DNA from: Thunnus maccoyii
Taxonomy: Eukaryota; Chordata; Actinopteri; Scombriformes; Scombridae
DNA: 64,000 nt
Direction: 5' to 3'
NCBI RefSeq assembly: GCF_910596095.1
Contig: NC_056540.1
Location: 12,579,001 to 12,643,000, forward strand
In this document: positions 1-12,200 of the stretch, in pieces
How positions within the stretch are numbered: position 1 is the stretch's first letter
How the letters are laid out: each line of letters starts with the position of its first letter
The notes under the pieces: generated by a model
The model's input: the letters and a program-made list of their open reading frames with translations, nothing else
Database searches by the model: none
What the model was told of the DNA's origin: nothing
Translations under genes and position numbers: made by a program

Positions 1-3000
1 TAAAAATATATAGCTTCACGTTGTAAATTTTAATGCTCGACCAGAATGTCTATTTCTGGAGTCTGTCTGACAGGCCGTGTTGAGCGAGCTTGCTGTGTGG
101 AGTTCTGTTAAAGATGACAAAGACCTTGACATGGATACCCATAAGACCTTCCTGTTCCTCTTTGTGTAGAGACTGGACACCACTCAGAACTGTGATTAGT
201 CCTCTGACAACAACAGAGATCCATGTATTTTCCACTACATCAAACACGCTACTGTGCAGCCATTACTTAGGGAAAAAAAGGAAAGAAAGTGGCCAGATGA
301 GAGTGAATGCTAGTAGAGGTGACATGTTGTGGAACGATGTTTACCATCTTATATCAGAAATACAATGATAGATTGCTCTATCTCATTAAAACAAAAGAAA
401 AACTGCCACTAAATACATTAATTTTGCCACAGTCTTAAGCTGCACTTGTATGTGCGGCCACTATGCAAAAGGCTAGAAGAAGTTGGCCGTGTTGTTCTGG
501 GCCAAGAGTATTTCCTGCATCTCCTTCGGTGGTGCATCCGCTCCTCATCCCAGAGAACACTGAGACAATAGAACAGATGGAGGAAGAACACTGTCCGTGC
601 ATCTGGTTTAATGCATTGACTGGCCATTTTTAGCATGTCTCCCACTGACAGAGAGGCCTAAAACAACATTTTAGTGGAGCCGTGCCACTGTTGCATGATC
701 CAGTACCAGAAACTGAAGATTTTGTTCTCTATAGCAAAGTGCAACACTGATGTCTTGACAAGTTAGTATACTTCAAAATGCTCAATAACAACAGTATTTT
801 TCAGTCCCACATTCCTGACTGCTCACATTGTGTTGGAGTAGCGGGGGTCATTTAATGTCAGGAACCGACATGTTACATAATAGACTCCTTCAATGGAAAA
901 AGAATCAGGAAGTTCCTATATATATGTGATATATATATCACATACAATATCTCTGTCCATTATCATTATCATTACTAACATAACCGTGGATGTGTGCCAT
1001 GTGGCCCGAACATCCATGTTTCACTTCCAAAAGGGAATCTTTGTCACATGCCGTCCTCCTCTCTGTCCCCCCACGTTTCCTGTCTCTAATCTAATAAAGG
1101 CAAGAATTACAGAAACTTAAACTTGAAAAACATAGCACGACTGCCAAAATCATTCTTCATTCATAGGGTTTTATACCCAATACATGAAAAAAATGTGAAT
1201 TTAACAAATAACGATGCATGAACTGGAAATTATACCAATTATATGAAACATCGTGTTAGGAAAGTAGCTAATCACAACAGATTTTTAGATGAATATTAAG
1301 AACTTGGCAGCAGGAATAGTCAAAAGTGAGTGATCCATGCAGTAGAGAAGTGAATGGTAAAGAGGATTTATAAAACAAAACATTAATTGAGGAAAACATC
1401 AGAACTAATTTTTGAATCACATGCAGACATTTCATAATTCAAAGTTAATTGTTGATCTTGAAAACGGTTTGACAAAAAAGAAATCTTAACTCAGAGTCCA
1501 CTTACTTGCTTTTTTAGAACTTTAAGCCACATCCCAGTTTGTCGTGGCGATACTGACCTACCGAGCAACTGAGCTCTCTCCTAGACATCTGTGTAAACTC
1601 CATCGAGGTTTTTTGTTTTTGTCAAAAAAAAAGAAAGTTGCTTAATTCTTCATATAAAGTATCACAACATAATTGTATTTTGTGAAATGTTTGAGATGTA
1701 CAAGATGTATTGCCATATATTCCAACAGTGAATCAAGTGAAATCCTTTTCTCCATAGGCTTGAACATATCTAATGGCTGCTTGAGGCTGTATCGTCTAAT
1801 TTAAACTGCTGAGGAGTGAGCAATTCTCCGCTGTTGCCACAAAATGAGGAATCAGCTGTTATTTTACATTAACATCGTTCATCAAACTGTTTTCTGGAAA
1901 CAACTCAAAAACCCCAATAGACACTTTTACAATAAGTCATTATGGAGTGAACCTGTATGAAAAAAGTTATACCCTGGCTGTCAATTTACTGCCTTACTGT
2001 GCAGTGTTCATACCAGCGGCAGTGCTTTGTTTTCCCAATTTACACCACTTGCCAGTGATTCACTTCATAGTGGTGTTTTTAATTTACTGAAATCTGAAAT
2101 TGCAGAAGTGAAACCAAGCACGCAAGCATTTTGTCTGCTCAAGACTGCCACAGCATTCAGTCTCATGATCTGAGGATTTTGGAAATTAGAACAATCTGTG
2201 AGGGCACTGAGCACATGGCAAGAACTCCCCCTAAAATGGCTCCAATTAAAGGCAAATGCTGCACTGTTGCTTTGATAGAAAGAAGGAAAAAACATTTTTT
2301 TTTTTAACTTAATGTTTCATCATGTACGTGAGGGACTTTTTACTGATATAACGGCTTTGGCAATAGTTGAACTCTTGCTGGGTTCTTGAAAAGCAGGTGC
2401 CTCACTCCAATGGCCTGTTAAGACCTAATGGAAAGACAGGAGCACATATTGAAAACAGTTGTGAATGCACTGTAGTAGAAAACAGTGCTCAAACAACAAG
2501 AGGTGACCAGAAAAACATTGTTGTATGAATGTGGCTCATTGTGCTGGCCCATGTGTGTTTGATGGAGACGGTTGTGTTCAAATTGAAGGTGGGTATGACT
2601 CACTTCATCCATTAGATCAGTGGCTGGGGTTTGGACAGCAGCCCTCCCCTGATACAGAGACCACCGCATACAAACCTTCCCAAACAGCCATCTGCTCAGC
2701 ATTTCTACGCTGCTTTTGAATCTTTAAAGAGAATTAAAATACTGCAAATCTAACACTTTGCTGTCCAAGGACCAGTCACTCCGCCGCTCTGCATGGCAGC
2801 AGTCAAACTGCTGTGGGCCAAGTTTCCTTGAGCAAACGAGGCATGTCTGCCCTCTTTCTCTGGAAATAACTTCATTCGCTGTAGGGGCCCCCGTGAGATC
2901 GCTGCATCACAGATGCTTAATACACAAAAGGGGGACAGTATGCATTATGGTTCATTTTACAGCAAAGCATTCCAGTTTGCATCCAATTAAGCAAAAATAG

Positions 3001-3628
3001 ATGCAGCTTTCTTACTGTGTGTTGTACTGTATGTCCTTCACCTAGTTTTCTCAATGTAAATCACACTCCAGACCAATCACACACATCTTCACACTTCAAA
3101 CTAATCGCATCAAAATCTCAAGAGCTTTCCTGGGTTTATGGCTCTCTTCTGCAGCGGGAAAGTGAAGAATCTAGATTTAAAATAAAGCTGAAGTCTGTTT
3201 GTACATGAGTGGTCAAACCAACAAAAAAGTAACCTCTTTCTCATTTGGTCTCCACACCAAATTCCAGAGGCATCTTTGCCTCTGTCATGTTGTCAGAGAA
3301 ATCAGACTGACATATCTGTGTTAACAGTGTCCAGGGGTCGGGGCCTAGAGTAATGCCGGATTGTAATTTAGGCTTTGGCTGAGTATGAAAAAAATAAAAC
3401 GCTGACATGCTTTCTAGACCAATGTGTTTTGTTTAACATTCCCGTGTCCGCAGAATATCTAAACGTACCGAGTGATTTGTCACTGCAAATCAGACAAGTA
3501 TATACACTATATTAAGGGTGCGTGCTTTTTATAGTTCATCTATGAGTGCTGTGTGCTGCAGTGTATTTTATATTTGACCATTAAACCAGTGCATACCAAA
3601 TTATCCTTTATCCATTTGTGAAAATTAA

Positions 3629-3910
3629 AGGTACACTATGCAGGATTTTCCTAAAAAACAATGTATAGACTCATACAAAAATAATCCCTCTCATTCATCA
3701 CTTATGACCCACTAGAAGTGTGTGCTGGTGTATTTATCTGCAGAGATCCTGCCCTTTGCCTGTTTTTTCTTGCTGTGTTCAGGATGTTTCTGGGCTTCAG
3801 CCGTGGGCAGAGGGTGTGTAACCCCCAGCCAATAACAGGACACAGGGTGTAAGTGTGGGACTTTGTGCGACATAAGGATCTTTTATACAGAGATCCTGCA
3901 TTGTAGCCCT
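3629..3910. mobile_element. MITE-like element with 18-bp terminal inverted repeats
   Basis: The left end (3629-3646, AGGTACACTATGCAGGAT) and the inverse of the right end (3893-3910, AGGGCTACAATGCAGGAT) match at most positions. This gives a non-coding element of about 282 bp. The sequence just to the right (to about 4250) also looks repetitive, so a larger composite is possible. No transposase is present. Confidence 0.5.
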
Positions 3911-4301
3911 GAAGAAGATCCGTCTTTAAGCTGCCTTTACTTTTTTACACCGAACCAAACAAAGCCAACGTAATGCCGCCCCTGTGTGTGCTTTTACATA
4001 GCATGCTGGCGTTCCGGATTCAGAGGCATGACATGTAACACAACAATGTCATCGTCTAGTGTGAGTAGTCCCGCCATAATGGCCGTCCATTTTACACAGA
4101 CATTGGTCCAGCTCTGTGACTACCTCCGTAGCCGGCTTATTGGCGGAGCAACTCTGCCCCCCCAATTCATGTCCGTACCTTTTATACAGAGCAGCGTGGT
4201 GGAATAAAGGCACAGCATTCCTGCCTTGAACAGGCTGTGTAAAAGGGGCTATAGACAAGAGGAAGCTACAAAAATGGCATATAAGCCCCAGTAAAACCAC
4301 A

Positions 4302-4515
4302 ACTTTTTATACGGATTAACCAAACTCAATATAACGTGTTAGTGAGCTTTAAACGTGCCAGTAGGCTGATTCTAAGCTAGCTGTTTCCTGTCTTTTTGTT
4401 AAGCTAACCGGTTGCTGTCTATAGCTTACAGTCCTGAGAGTGGTATCGATCTCAGCTAACTCTCTGCGAGAAAGCAAATAAGCATATTCCCTAAAAGTGT
4501 TGAACTATTTCTTTA
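4302..4515 (+). repeat. Dispersed teleost repeat, copy 1
   Basis: This stretch is the reverse complement, with substitutions, of 35725-35912 (for example GAGTGGTATCGATCTCAGCT here against AAGATTGATACCACTC there). A family with this sequence is familiar to me from percomorph introns and flanks. It has no coding potential. Confidence 0.6.
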
Positions 4516-6241
4516 TCATCTCTCTACATGGTCAAATATCTCTGTAGACATCCAGCTGTGTCTTAAATGATTGTGCTGAAAATGCTCCTCAAAGCACAGT
4601 TTCTTGCCTCTGGAATAAAATCAGCACAGTAATCATTAGGCTTTCATTAGCACCCTGTAGTCTACGCTGAGGCAGTAAAGCAAGCATCAGGGGAAGCAGC
4701 ACTTGTTAATGCAGCTCTGCTGTGTTTACAGGGAAGGCTTGATTGCAGACTCCATCGCAGCCTCATATTCACTTCCTGTGTTAATCCCCTTTGCCATAGC
4801 AGCTCTTTCTTTCTGGAGCAACGGCAAGGGCGTGGGGGGGAATTTCACTTCTGCTTCGCTTCACCCCAAACACCATTCACCCAAGGCTCTTATAAGGAGC
4901 CACCATATCCTGCTAAAACAAACAGCATTGAGGAGGTAGAAACAAATGCTTTTGTCTCTGAGTTATATTTAGTCCCCGTCTGCTTTCACCCAAACGCCAT
5001 CTCTCACGAGACTTGTTTGGCCTTAAAAGATCATACATGACCGTGTTGGCAGCTGGGGAAGCCCAGAAGCACGTTTTCTCTTTGTGTGATATAGATCATG
5101 TTGGCACAGTGACCCTGCATAGCTACACGAACCAACCAGAGAATAAACCCTCCAACTTCAGCCACATGTTACAAGTCGTATTTTCCAATCAGACACAATC
5201 CGTTAGAAACGCAACACTGACATGAAGTAGGAATCATTTGCACACACGCAGGCTTTGTTCAGAATATTTGACACACAGCATCTGTAACGCCTCAGGCCTC
5301 CCTAATTGTACACTATGGGAGATTCGCTGTCCCGACACTCCCTACACTCCCTTCACTGATGGTCTCAGTCCTACAAACCCTGCAGGCCATGACTCCTCAG
5401 AGAGCGCTGTGATCCAGAAGACAGGAAACAGCTTGAGAGAAGCCCAGCAGTCAAGGCTGTGGGAGGGCAGAGGATAGGGTGGGGAAAAAGGGGATTTCCT
5501 CATATGGCACTTGGACTTTTATCAAAAGTGCGTAGTCCTTATCTGTTTGTCCAACACATGAGTATGTGATGAATTTAGTGTTGATAACCTCCTGATGAGG
5601 GTGTATTCCTTTGGGGATCTGACACCACGGAGGGATCAATAATCATGAAAATCTCTGTATTCAGATCAGTTTAATCACTTCAAGGATGCTAAAATGTCAA
5701 ACAATCATGAACAATAATCTTGTAATCATTTAATTGTTATCAAAGTTTGCACCACGCTGCCTGCATGACCCCTCTATATGCAAATTTGCTGCCAAGACTG
5801 CCTTCCTGTAGATTACACCCCCCACCCCCTCCCCTTCAAGCTTGATGTTTAGTGACTCCTATAGGCTACACGCTCATTAGGCTTCATCACAGGCTTTGAG
5901 TGACTTATTAAATTAATTATTCAGCGGCTCTGTGATGCTTTTTAGGGGCTTCACTGCTTACTGTGTCTTTAAAGTCGTGCGGAGGGGAGCCTACACTAAA
6001 GAAAGGAGGGGGCTGCTGTGCGCCAGTTGGAGGTGTCTGCCTGTCGCAGCGGCTTGGGGTTGACATTAAGAAGAGCGTGTCCATGCTTCAGCCGCGAGAT
6101 AAAGCGCAATTTGAAGGCTGTGATACTCAGATTGAACGGGTTCCAGCCAGACACTCATCACTACGCGGGATACATGGATGGACAGACACACATTGCAATC
6201 GGAATTAACTTGTCAGCCGGTGCGAGGAATTTCTGGATATA

Positions 6242-6272
6242 ATGGGGAATACGACACCCAAACCTTTAATAG
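6242..6272 (+). CDS. neurl1b: neurl1b coding exon 1
   Basis: This exon encodes [10 protein letters not shown] plus the first base of the next codon, then a GTGAGA donor. The phase-1 junction fits the acceptor at 10061. It is too short to show as an open reading frame by itself. Confidence 0.85.
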
Positions 6273-9200
6273 GTGAGACTTGTCATTGATTTATCATTCA
6301 CGAGGTTTTTATTGCACGCACACGCGCGCGCTCTCCAAACGGTCTCTGTATGAAATAGCTCGGTAGCTCCAGATACACATGGCTTGTCCTAATTCCTCTA
6401 TTACTTGTGCTCGCTGTGCGTAGAGACGCGCTTCCCATCACGGGGGAGCTGAGCGTGATTCCCAGCAAACAAGTCCGAGCGAGCGCTCCAGCAGCCGCGT
6501 TTCTCTGCAGATTCACTTTTTTTATCCTCATTATTCACAAAATTCAAAATCAGTGATTCATTCTCTTTTTTTGTCTTTAGTGAGAAGGTAAATGAGCGCT
6601 TGATGATCATCATAACGCGAGTAGCACCATCATCAAGAGAAGTCATTCATATTTCTTATTTGCTTATTGGCAACTGCTACCAAAAATCCAGTTCACAATA
6701 AACAGACCAGTCTGATCTGTGATGATGTGTTTTAAGTATTGTTTTAGTATTACAACTCTTACAGGCTGTTAAAAGGTGAATTAGTTGACCTTCACAGCAT
6801 CCCTGATTGATCCAATCTTCAAATGATTTGAAATGACTGTATTTTGTGCAGAATACTGTAAGTTTCTTAGATGAATCAGCTTGTTTTGTTCTTTTCTTGC
6901 TGCTTTCTTGTTGGCTGCTTTGTGTCATTTGCAGTAACTTTGCATTAATACACATGGATATGGCTTTTGTTTCGCAGAGGGATTACATTTTGTGTCTGTT
7001 TTGTGTCATATGCAACATTATTCATTGTTATCTCAAGTATCAAAGTGGTTTTGCATAAAGCACAATCTCAAGTGACTGCCAGTGAATTATTCCTGTGACA
7101 GGATTGTCAGCACCGGCTTTTGTATATAGCTGTCATTATGAGCTCTCAGAATTATCACTTTCTAAACCACTTTGTCATGACACCTAAAGCGCGTTACTTG
7201 ATAATCAGTTTCCCATATCACTTTGATTTAATGTCTGTCACACTCCCACGCCCCCAGCAGATCCACTCTGGTTAGATGATGTGGTTAGTACCATCCGAGC
7301 CAGCTGACGTAGGCTTTGGACTGAGAACAGTTAGTCACAGCGGAGCAGAAGCAGCTTGGGTCCTATTGCTTGCACTTTATGGTTTCGATTAACATTAATA
7401 GAATATCTGTGTTTACTGTTTCTACATTAGAGATGCTGCACAACATATCAAAATGTATTATTGTTTAATTTCTGATCGCTTTGCAGAAAAATGACAGGCC
7501 TTGGTGCAATGAAGTCATCTGTGGAAAGAGTTTCATGTCATGTTATTGAGGGGATTCTACCAGGAAATTTATATTCACAAACAAAAATATAATTCTTGAA
7601 ATTCTCTTAGAATCCATCTAGGCTCATACATTGCGCAGTGAATGAGTTACTGTGTGATGAACACATACAGCCTAGAGATACGAGAGAATAAAGAGCCTGA
7701 TCATCTTGTGGCCAAAGATAACTCTGACGAATGCACATAATCAGTTTTACATTTCAAAAAGCTTCACTTGGCACAGCCATGTGCCTTGTGCAGTCTTATG
7801 ATTTCATTTATTCTTGCTTTTTCTTTCATTAGGAAGCAGACAGGGAGCTGCCATTCCTATTACCCAGCTGTTTTTTTCTTTTCACATGTGTGGTAGCCGT
7901 TATATACTGTATGGGAGACTTTTTTTTCTTTTTTCTACAGAAACAGCCTTGAAACCTCAGCTGAGGTTTGCATGATAACCACAGTTCTGAGCAGCTGCCC
8001 GTGTCTTTCATCCATCCATCCATACATACATACATACATTTCAGTCTGTATCATAACTCTCTTCCTCCTTTACATAAAATAGTCCCATTACACTAGTACT
8101 AAATTAAAAGATATTCATTTTATTTTAATTTTATTCTATAGGGTCACAGGGTTAAGGTGTTTTCACAACAACAGGTTAACCTTAAAGTCTAACATCCACC
8201 TGTGCCTCCTGATTAGGAAAATCAGTCAGCAGTCAGAGTCATTGTCTATCGCTGTAGCCCCAGTTTGTGTCTGTCATGAATTACCATTACATCTGAGAGA
8301 CACAGCTACAAGCATCTGATTTTCTGAGAAATGAATAACTAACAATGTTTGAAAACCCAGATGGTCATTTAACAGCACTTACTGCTGCTCAAAGATTCTT
8401 CTTACCATGTGGATGAAAAAATATTGCTTCTGACGCACAATAAAAAAAGATTTTTTAACCCGTTTCTCAAGTTACAACTCTTATTTCCAAAGCAGGAGCC
8501 AAAAATGACAAATGGAAAATAGTAAAATGTTACTTCATTAGAAAATGTAAAATTAGTGACATCAATATAGACGTAATAGTAAAAATCTGTAAATTTGGTT
8601 CAATTGAGCAAGGAGGCATGTCGTGTCAACTTGAGAAATGAGTTAAAATCTTTTTTTTTTTTGTGCAGCTGATGGAATGTTTATTCATCTAGATGGTTAG
8701 AAAAGTCATTCACAACCTTCATTACAGTGGTAAGTGTTGTTTAATAACCCTCGTATCATGATGTTATTTTTTCAGAGCATCACAATGCTCAGCTTTCAAT
8801 GTACAGTAATAATATATAAGGGAACAAACTGGGGGTAACACTGACCATGCTGGGAGCTGTCCTTCCCTGCATGACCTGTTGCGCTATGCCTTTCATCTAA
8901 TAATGGAAAACAAGTGTCTGTATCAATCTTCACTGTAGGTCCTTCAACTGCAGACTCCGAGCACGTCACTCCGTCAGCGAGGCAGTTGAGCCTGAGGACT
9001 ATACGCGAATCCTCGGCTTGTTTTTTTCTCCATACACTTTGTTTTACTTCCTCAAAAGCCAAAATCCCTGAGTAGCCAAAACTGTGCTTCAGGAAGAAAG
9101 GGGCACCCACACATCATTTGAGATGTTACAGATGTTCTTGCTGCTGCTTCATAGTTTACAATATAATCAGTGATAATGTCTAATTTAGGAAATGTACTGT

Positions 9201-12200
9201 GGAACATTTCACCGAGTTATTGTTTTTACACCAGATCACTTTGAATTGAATTTTAAACAGAAATTTAATCACTCTGTGGCCCCAGAGGAGAGTAAAAAGG
9301 CTGCCTTCCTTTAAATATTGGCCTCCAGCCAGTCTATACCATAAACAGTCATCCACAGCTTTAATTTAATTCTAATATTAAAACAAATGAAGGGGGCTAT
9401 TAAGGGTTTGTTTATGCTGCAGGCCAAAGGGTGTGTTCAGCCCATAAATAAGAGGAAGACAACCGTCTGTTGTCGTCTTTCTGTTGATGTGTTTTATTAT
9501 GTTTTCTCTCTCCTATGAGGCTACTAATATTAGCATTGCTCAAATCTTTGTGGATTTTACATGAGCCAGATGTCCTTTTTAAGATTTTCTGTGGTATATA
9601 CACATGAGGGTTTTGTCTAAATTTACCTTGTTTTATTTCTGTGATGTAAATGTGGATGCGGTAAGAGGACTGATTTGGGACAGTTTGTCTTTTTATACTG
9701 TAAATGTGGGTTACAGGCTAAAAGAGACTATTTAATGAAGTTGTTGAGAGGAGCAGAGAGGCTTCATAGTGTCAGTGTGGGAAAGGAAGTGTCTGAGACT
9801 GTGGGCTTCTTTACGTAACTGGCCTCTGCCCTCTAAACCAACTGCCATGGACCACTTGCAAACAAGTTATTGTGTGCTGATATGTTCGCCCCTTTTTTCC
9901 AACAGCTGGTATTGCTAATATTGCTGTTTTGACCTTGTCTGAGTCACACTAAGCAGACCCACTGTTCACATACCATGCTGACCTCTAATTTGGTTTATCA
10001 GGTAAAATCCTTGATGAGTTTCTCTTCTCTCACTGTTCCCCTGATATTTTTGCACCCACAGATGCGAGTCTTCAACCCCGCCCGGTGGCAAACAGGCAGT
10101 ACTACACCCTGCCAAACAATGGGGCCGGTGTGGAGAGACGAACCTCTGCTCCTCCGGTCAACATCAGCGTGGAGTCACCCCGCTTTCACCCCCATGCCAA
10201 AGGCAAGAATATCAGGCTAGATGGGCAGCTTCGCCGTGCCACACGCAAGAACAGCTTCTGTAACGGCATCACTTTCAGCCATAGGCCTGTTCACCTCTAT
10301 GAAAAGGTTTGTTTTCATCTGTTTACCACTCACTGTGTTTTTTAAGAGGCAGAAATTTAAAGTAAAGAAGTTACATTTACATCAGTGCTTTTCATTCAGG
10401 TGCGACTTCGCCTGTCTGGTGTACACACGGGCTGGAGTGGAGCTCTACGCTTTGGTTTCACCAGTCTGGACCCCAGCGAATTAGTCTCTACTGACATCCC
10501 CAAGTATGCTTGCCCAGACCTGGTGACACGGCCCGGCTACTGGGCCAAAGCTCTGCCTGAGAGACTGGCCTTGAAGGACAACGTGTTGTCATTCTGGGCT
10601 GATCGCCATGGAAGAGTTTTCTACAGCATCAATGAAGGAGAGCCAATCCTCTTCCACTGTGGGCTCAGCATCGGCTGCCCACTCTGGGCCATCATAGATA
10701 TCTATGGCATCACTCAGGAGGTCACACTGCTCGGTAAGCATTATGTTTACTCTGCGCCATCACTCCTATAAAATACTTCTTTTTTTGGTCATTGTTGTGG
10801 AATATAAGTGGTCATGCAGCTGGGAGAAGCGAGCAGTAGTTGACTCATATTCCACAGGGAAGTGAGAGGGACAAATTTCACAACTGACTGGTTACGAGTC
10901 TGCACACAGTTCATCACCACAATTCAAATATATCCAATAAAGTATTGAGTAATGGATGTTTTTTTTGACTAGAATCAACTTCAACCGTCAGCTAACAGGC
11001 TATGTATTTTGGACATGGCTTTGACAACCCTGAAACCTCAGGAACTTATTTTTATAGTGTCAACACATTCTAATTTAAGCAGCTTCCTGAGAGTTCCGAG
11101 AGCAGCTGTGCCACGAAGATCCACAGCGGCGAAGACCAAAGTTGTAGATAGTGGGGCCTGGAGCTCAATGATCCACTATCTGTGGGACAAATCTAGTATG
11201 TCTTTGTCTAGAGAACCATAACACACTGAGATAAACAGGATCTTGACCACGGATCTCAATCCATCCTGAACCTCTCACTCCTAATTACTCTCCCTGCTTC
11301 TCCTTTAACATTCTCTTACTATTACTTTCCCGCGCTTTGTCACGTTCTCCCTCTATGTTTCCTTTATTTCCATCACTCTCTGCCCTGTGGTTCCCTCTCT
11401 TACTCGCCGGGTGTGTTTATCTTTAGTCTGACAGGAGCTATGGCCATGTTTGGTCAAGGCGGCAGATCCCAGGAGCTTTGGTGAGGGGCCAGTGCACTCA
11501 ACTCTCCGACATCACTAGAAATAGTAATAAAGGAATGTATCATAAGTCAAAGCAGGACTACTAGTGCCAGATTTGTTTATATCAGCCCATAATGCTTAGA
11601 GGAATTCAGTTCAGTTGTACTATGAATTTTGTGCATGGAACGTGGCAGTTTCAAAAGCTTATGTTGAAGAGGTGAAGAAAGGAAATTAAATAGGGAGGTA
11701 AATAAACTGCTGGCCGGCGCAGCTTATTTGTACTGAAAACTATTTAACTCAACAACAAGCATCACAACAAACACTTCTTATTTTACGTATCAGTGTAGAC
11801 TTTAATTCCTCCTGTTGGTAGAGGAGTGTCCATCAAAATGTTTCATCCAGTACTTTGACAGTGAAAGACATTTTTAATCTTGTTTGCTGTCAGTCACAGT
11901 GGGAAAAAGTGTAAAATATTAAATATCAATATAGTAGAAGATATACAGTAAATAAACTTATGACAAATTATGCAAATTTGCAGAAATGTCATGTCATGTC
12001 ATAAATTTACATGGCATATCAGCGTTTTTTTTTTGCATTTTTGCATTGCTGAATGTAATGCTGGAAGCTGAATTGCAGGCGAAATACAAGAACACTGCAC
12101 ATCATTAAAGTTGCCCGCAGGTGGGACTGAATCTACCACCTTGTGTTTGTAAGACAGTAGTTTTGAGCACTGATCTGACAGGACACTTTATACAACTCAC

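Larger units (their letters stand above)
1..6241. other. Intergenic DNA upstream of neurl1b
   Basis: I recognise no host gene here. Open frames are short (under about 95 codons), show no domain and have no consistent splice structure. The stretch holds a MITE-like element (3629-3910), a copy of a dispersed fish repeat (4302-4515) and low-complexity AT-rich DNA. The last few hundred bases before 6242 are more GC-rich and probably contain the neurl1b promoter and 5' UTR, but I cannot place a transcription start. Confidence 0.6.

Noticed and set aside
418-645. Minus-strand reading frame with a run of arginines, faintly like a Harbinger-type transposase N-terminus
   Set aside because: The likeness rests on basic residues only, no DDE region follows, and frames break at once.
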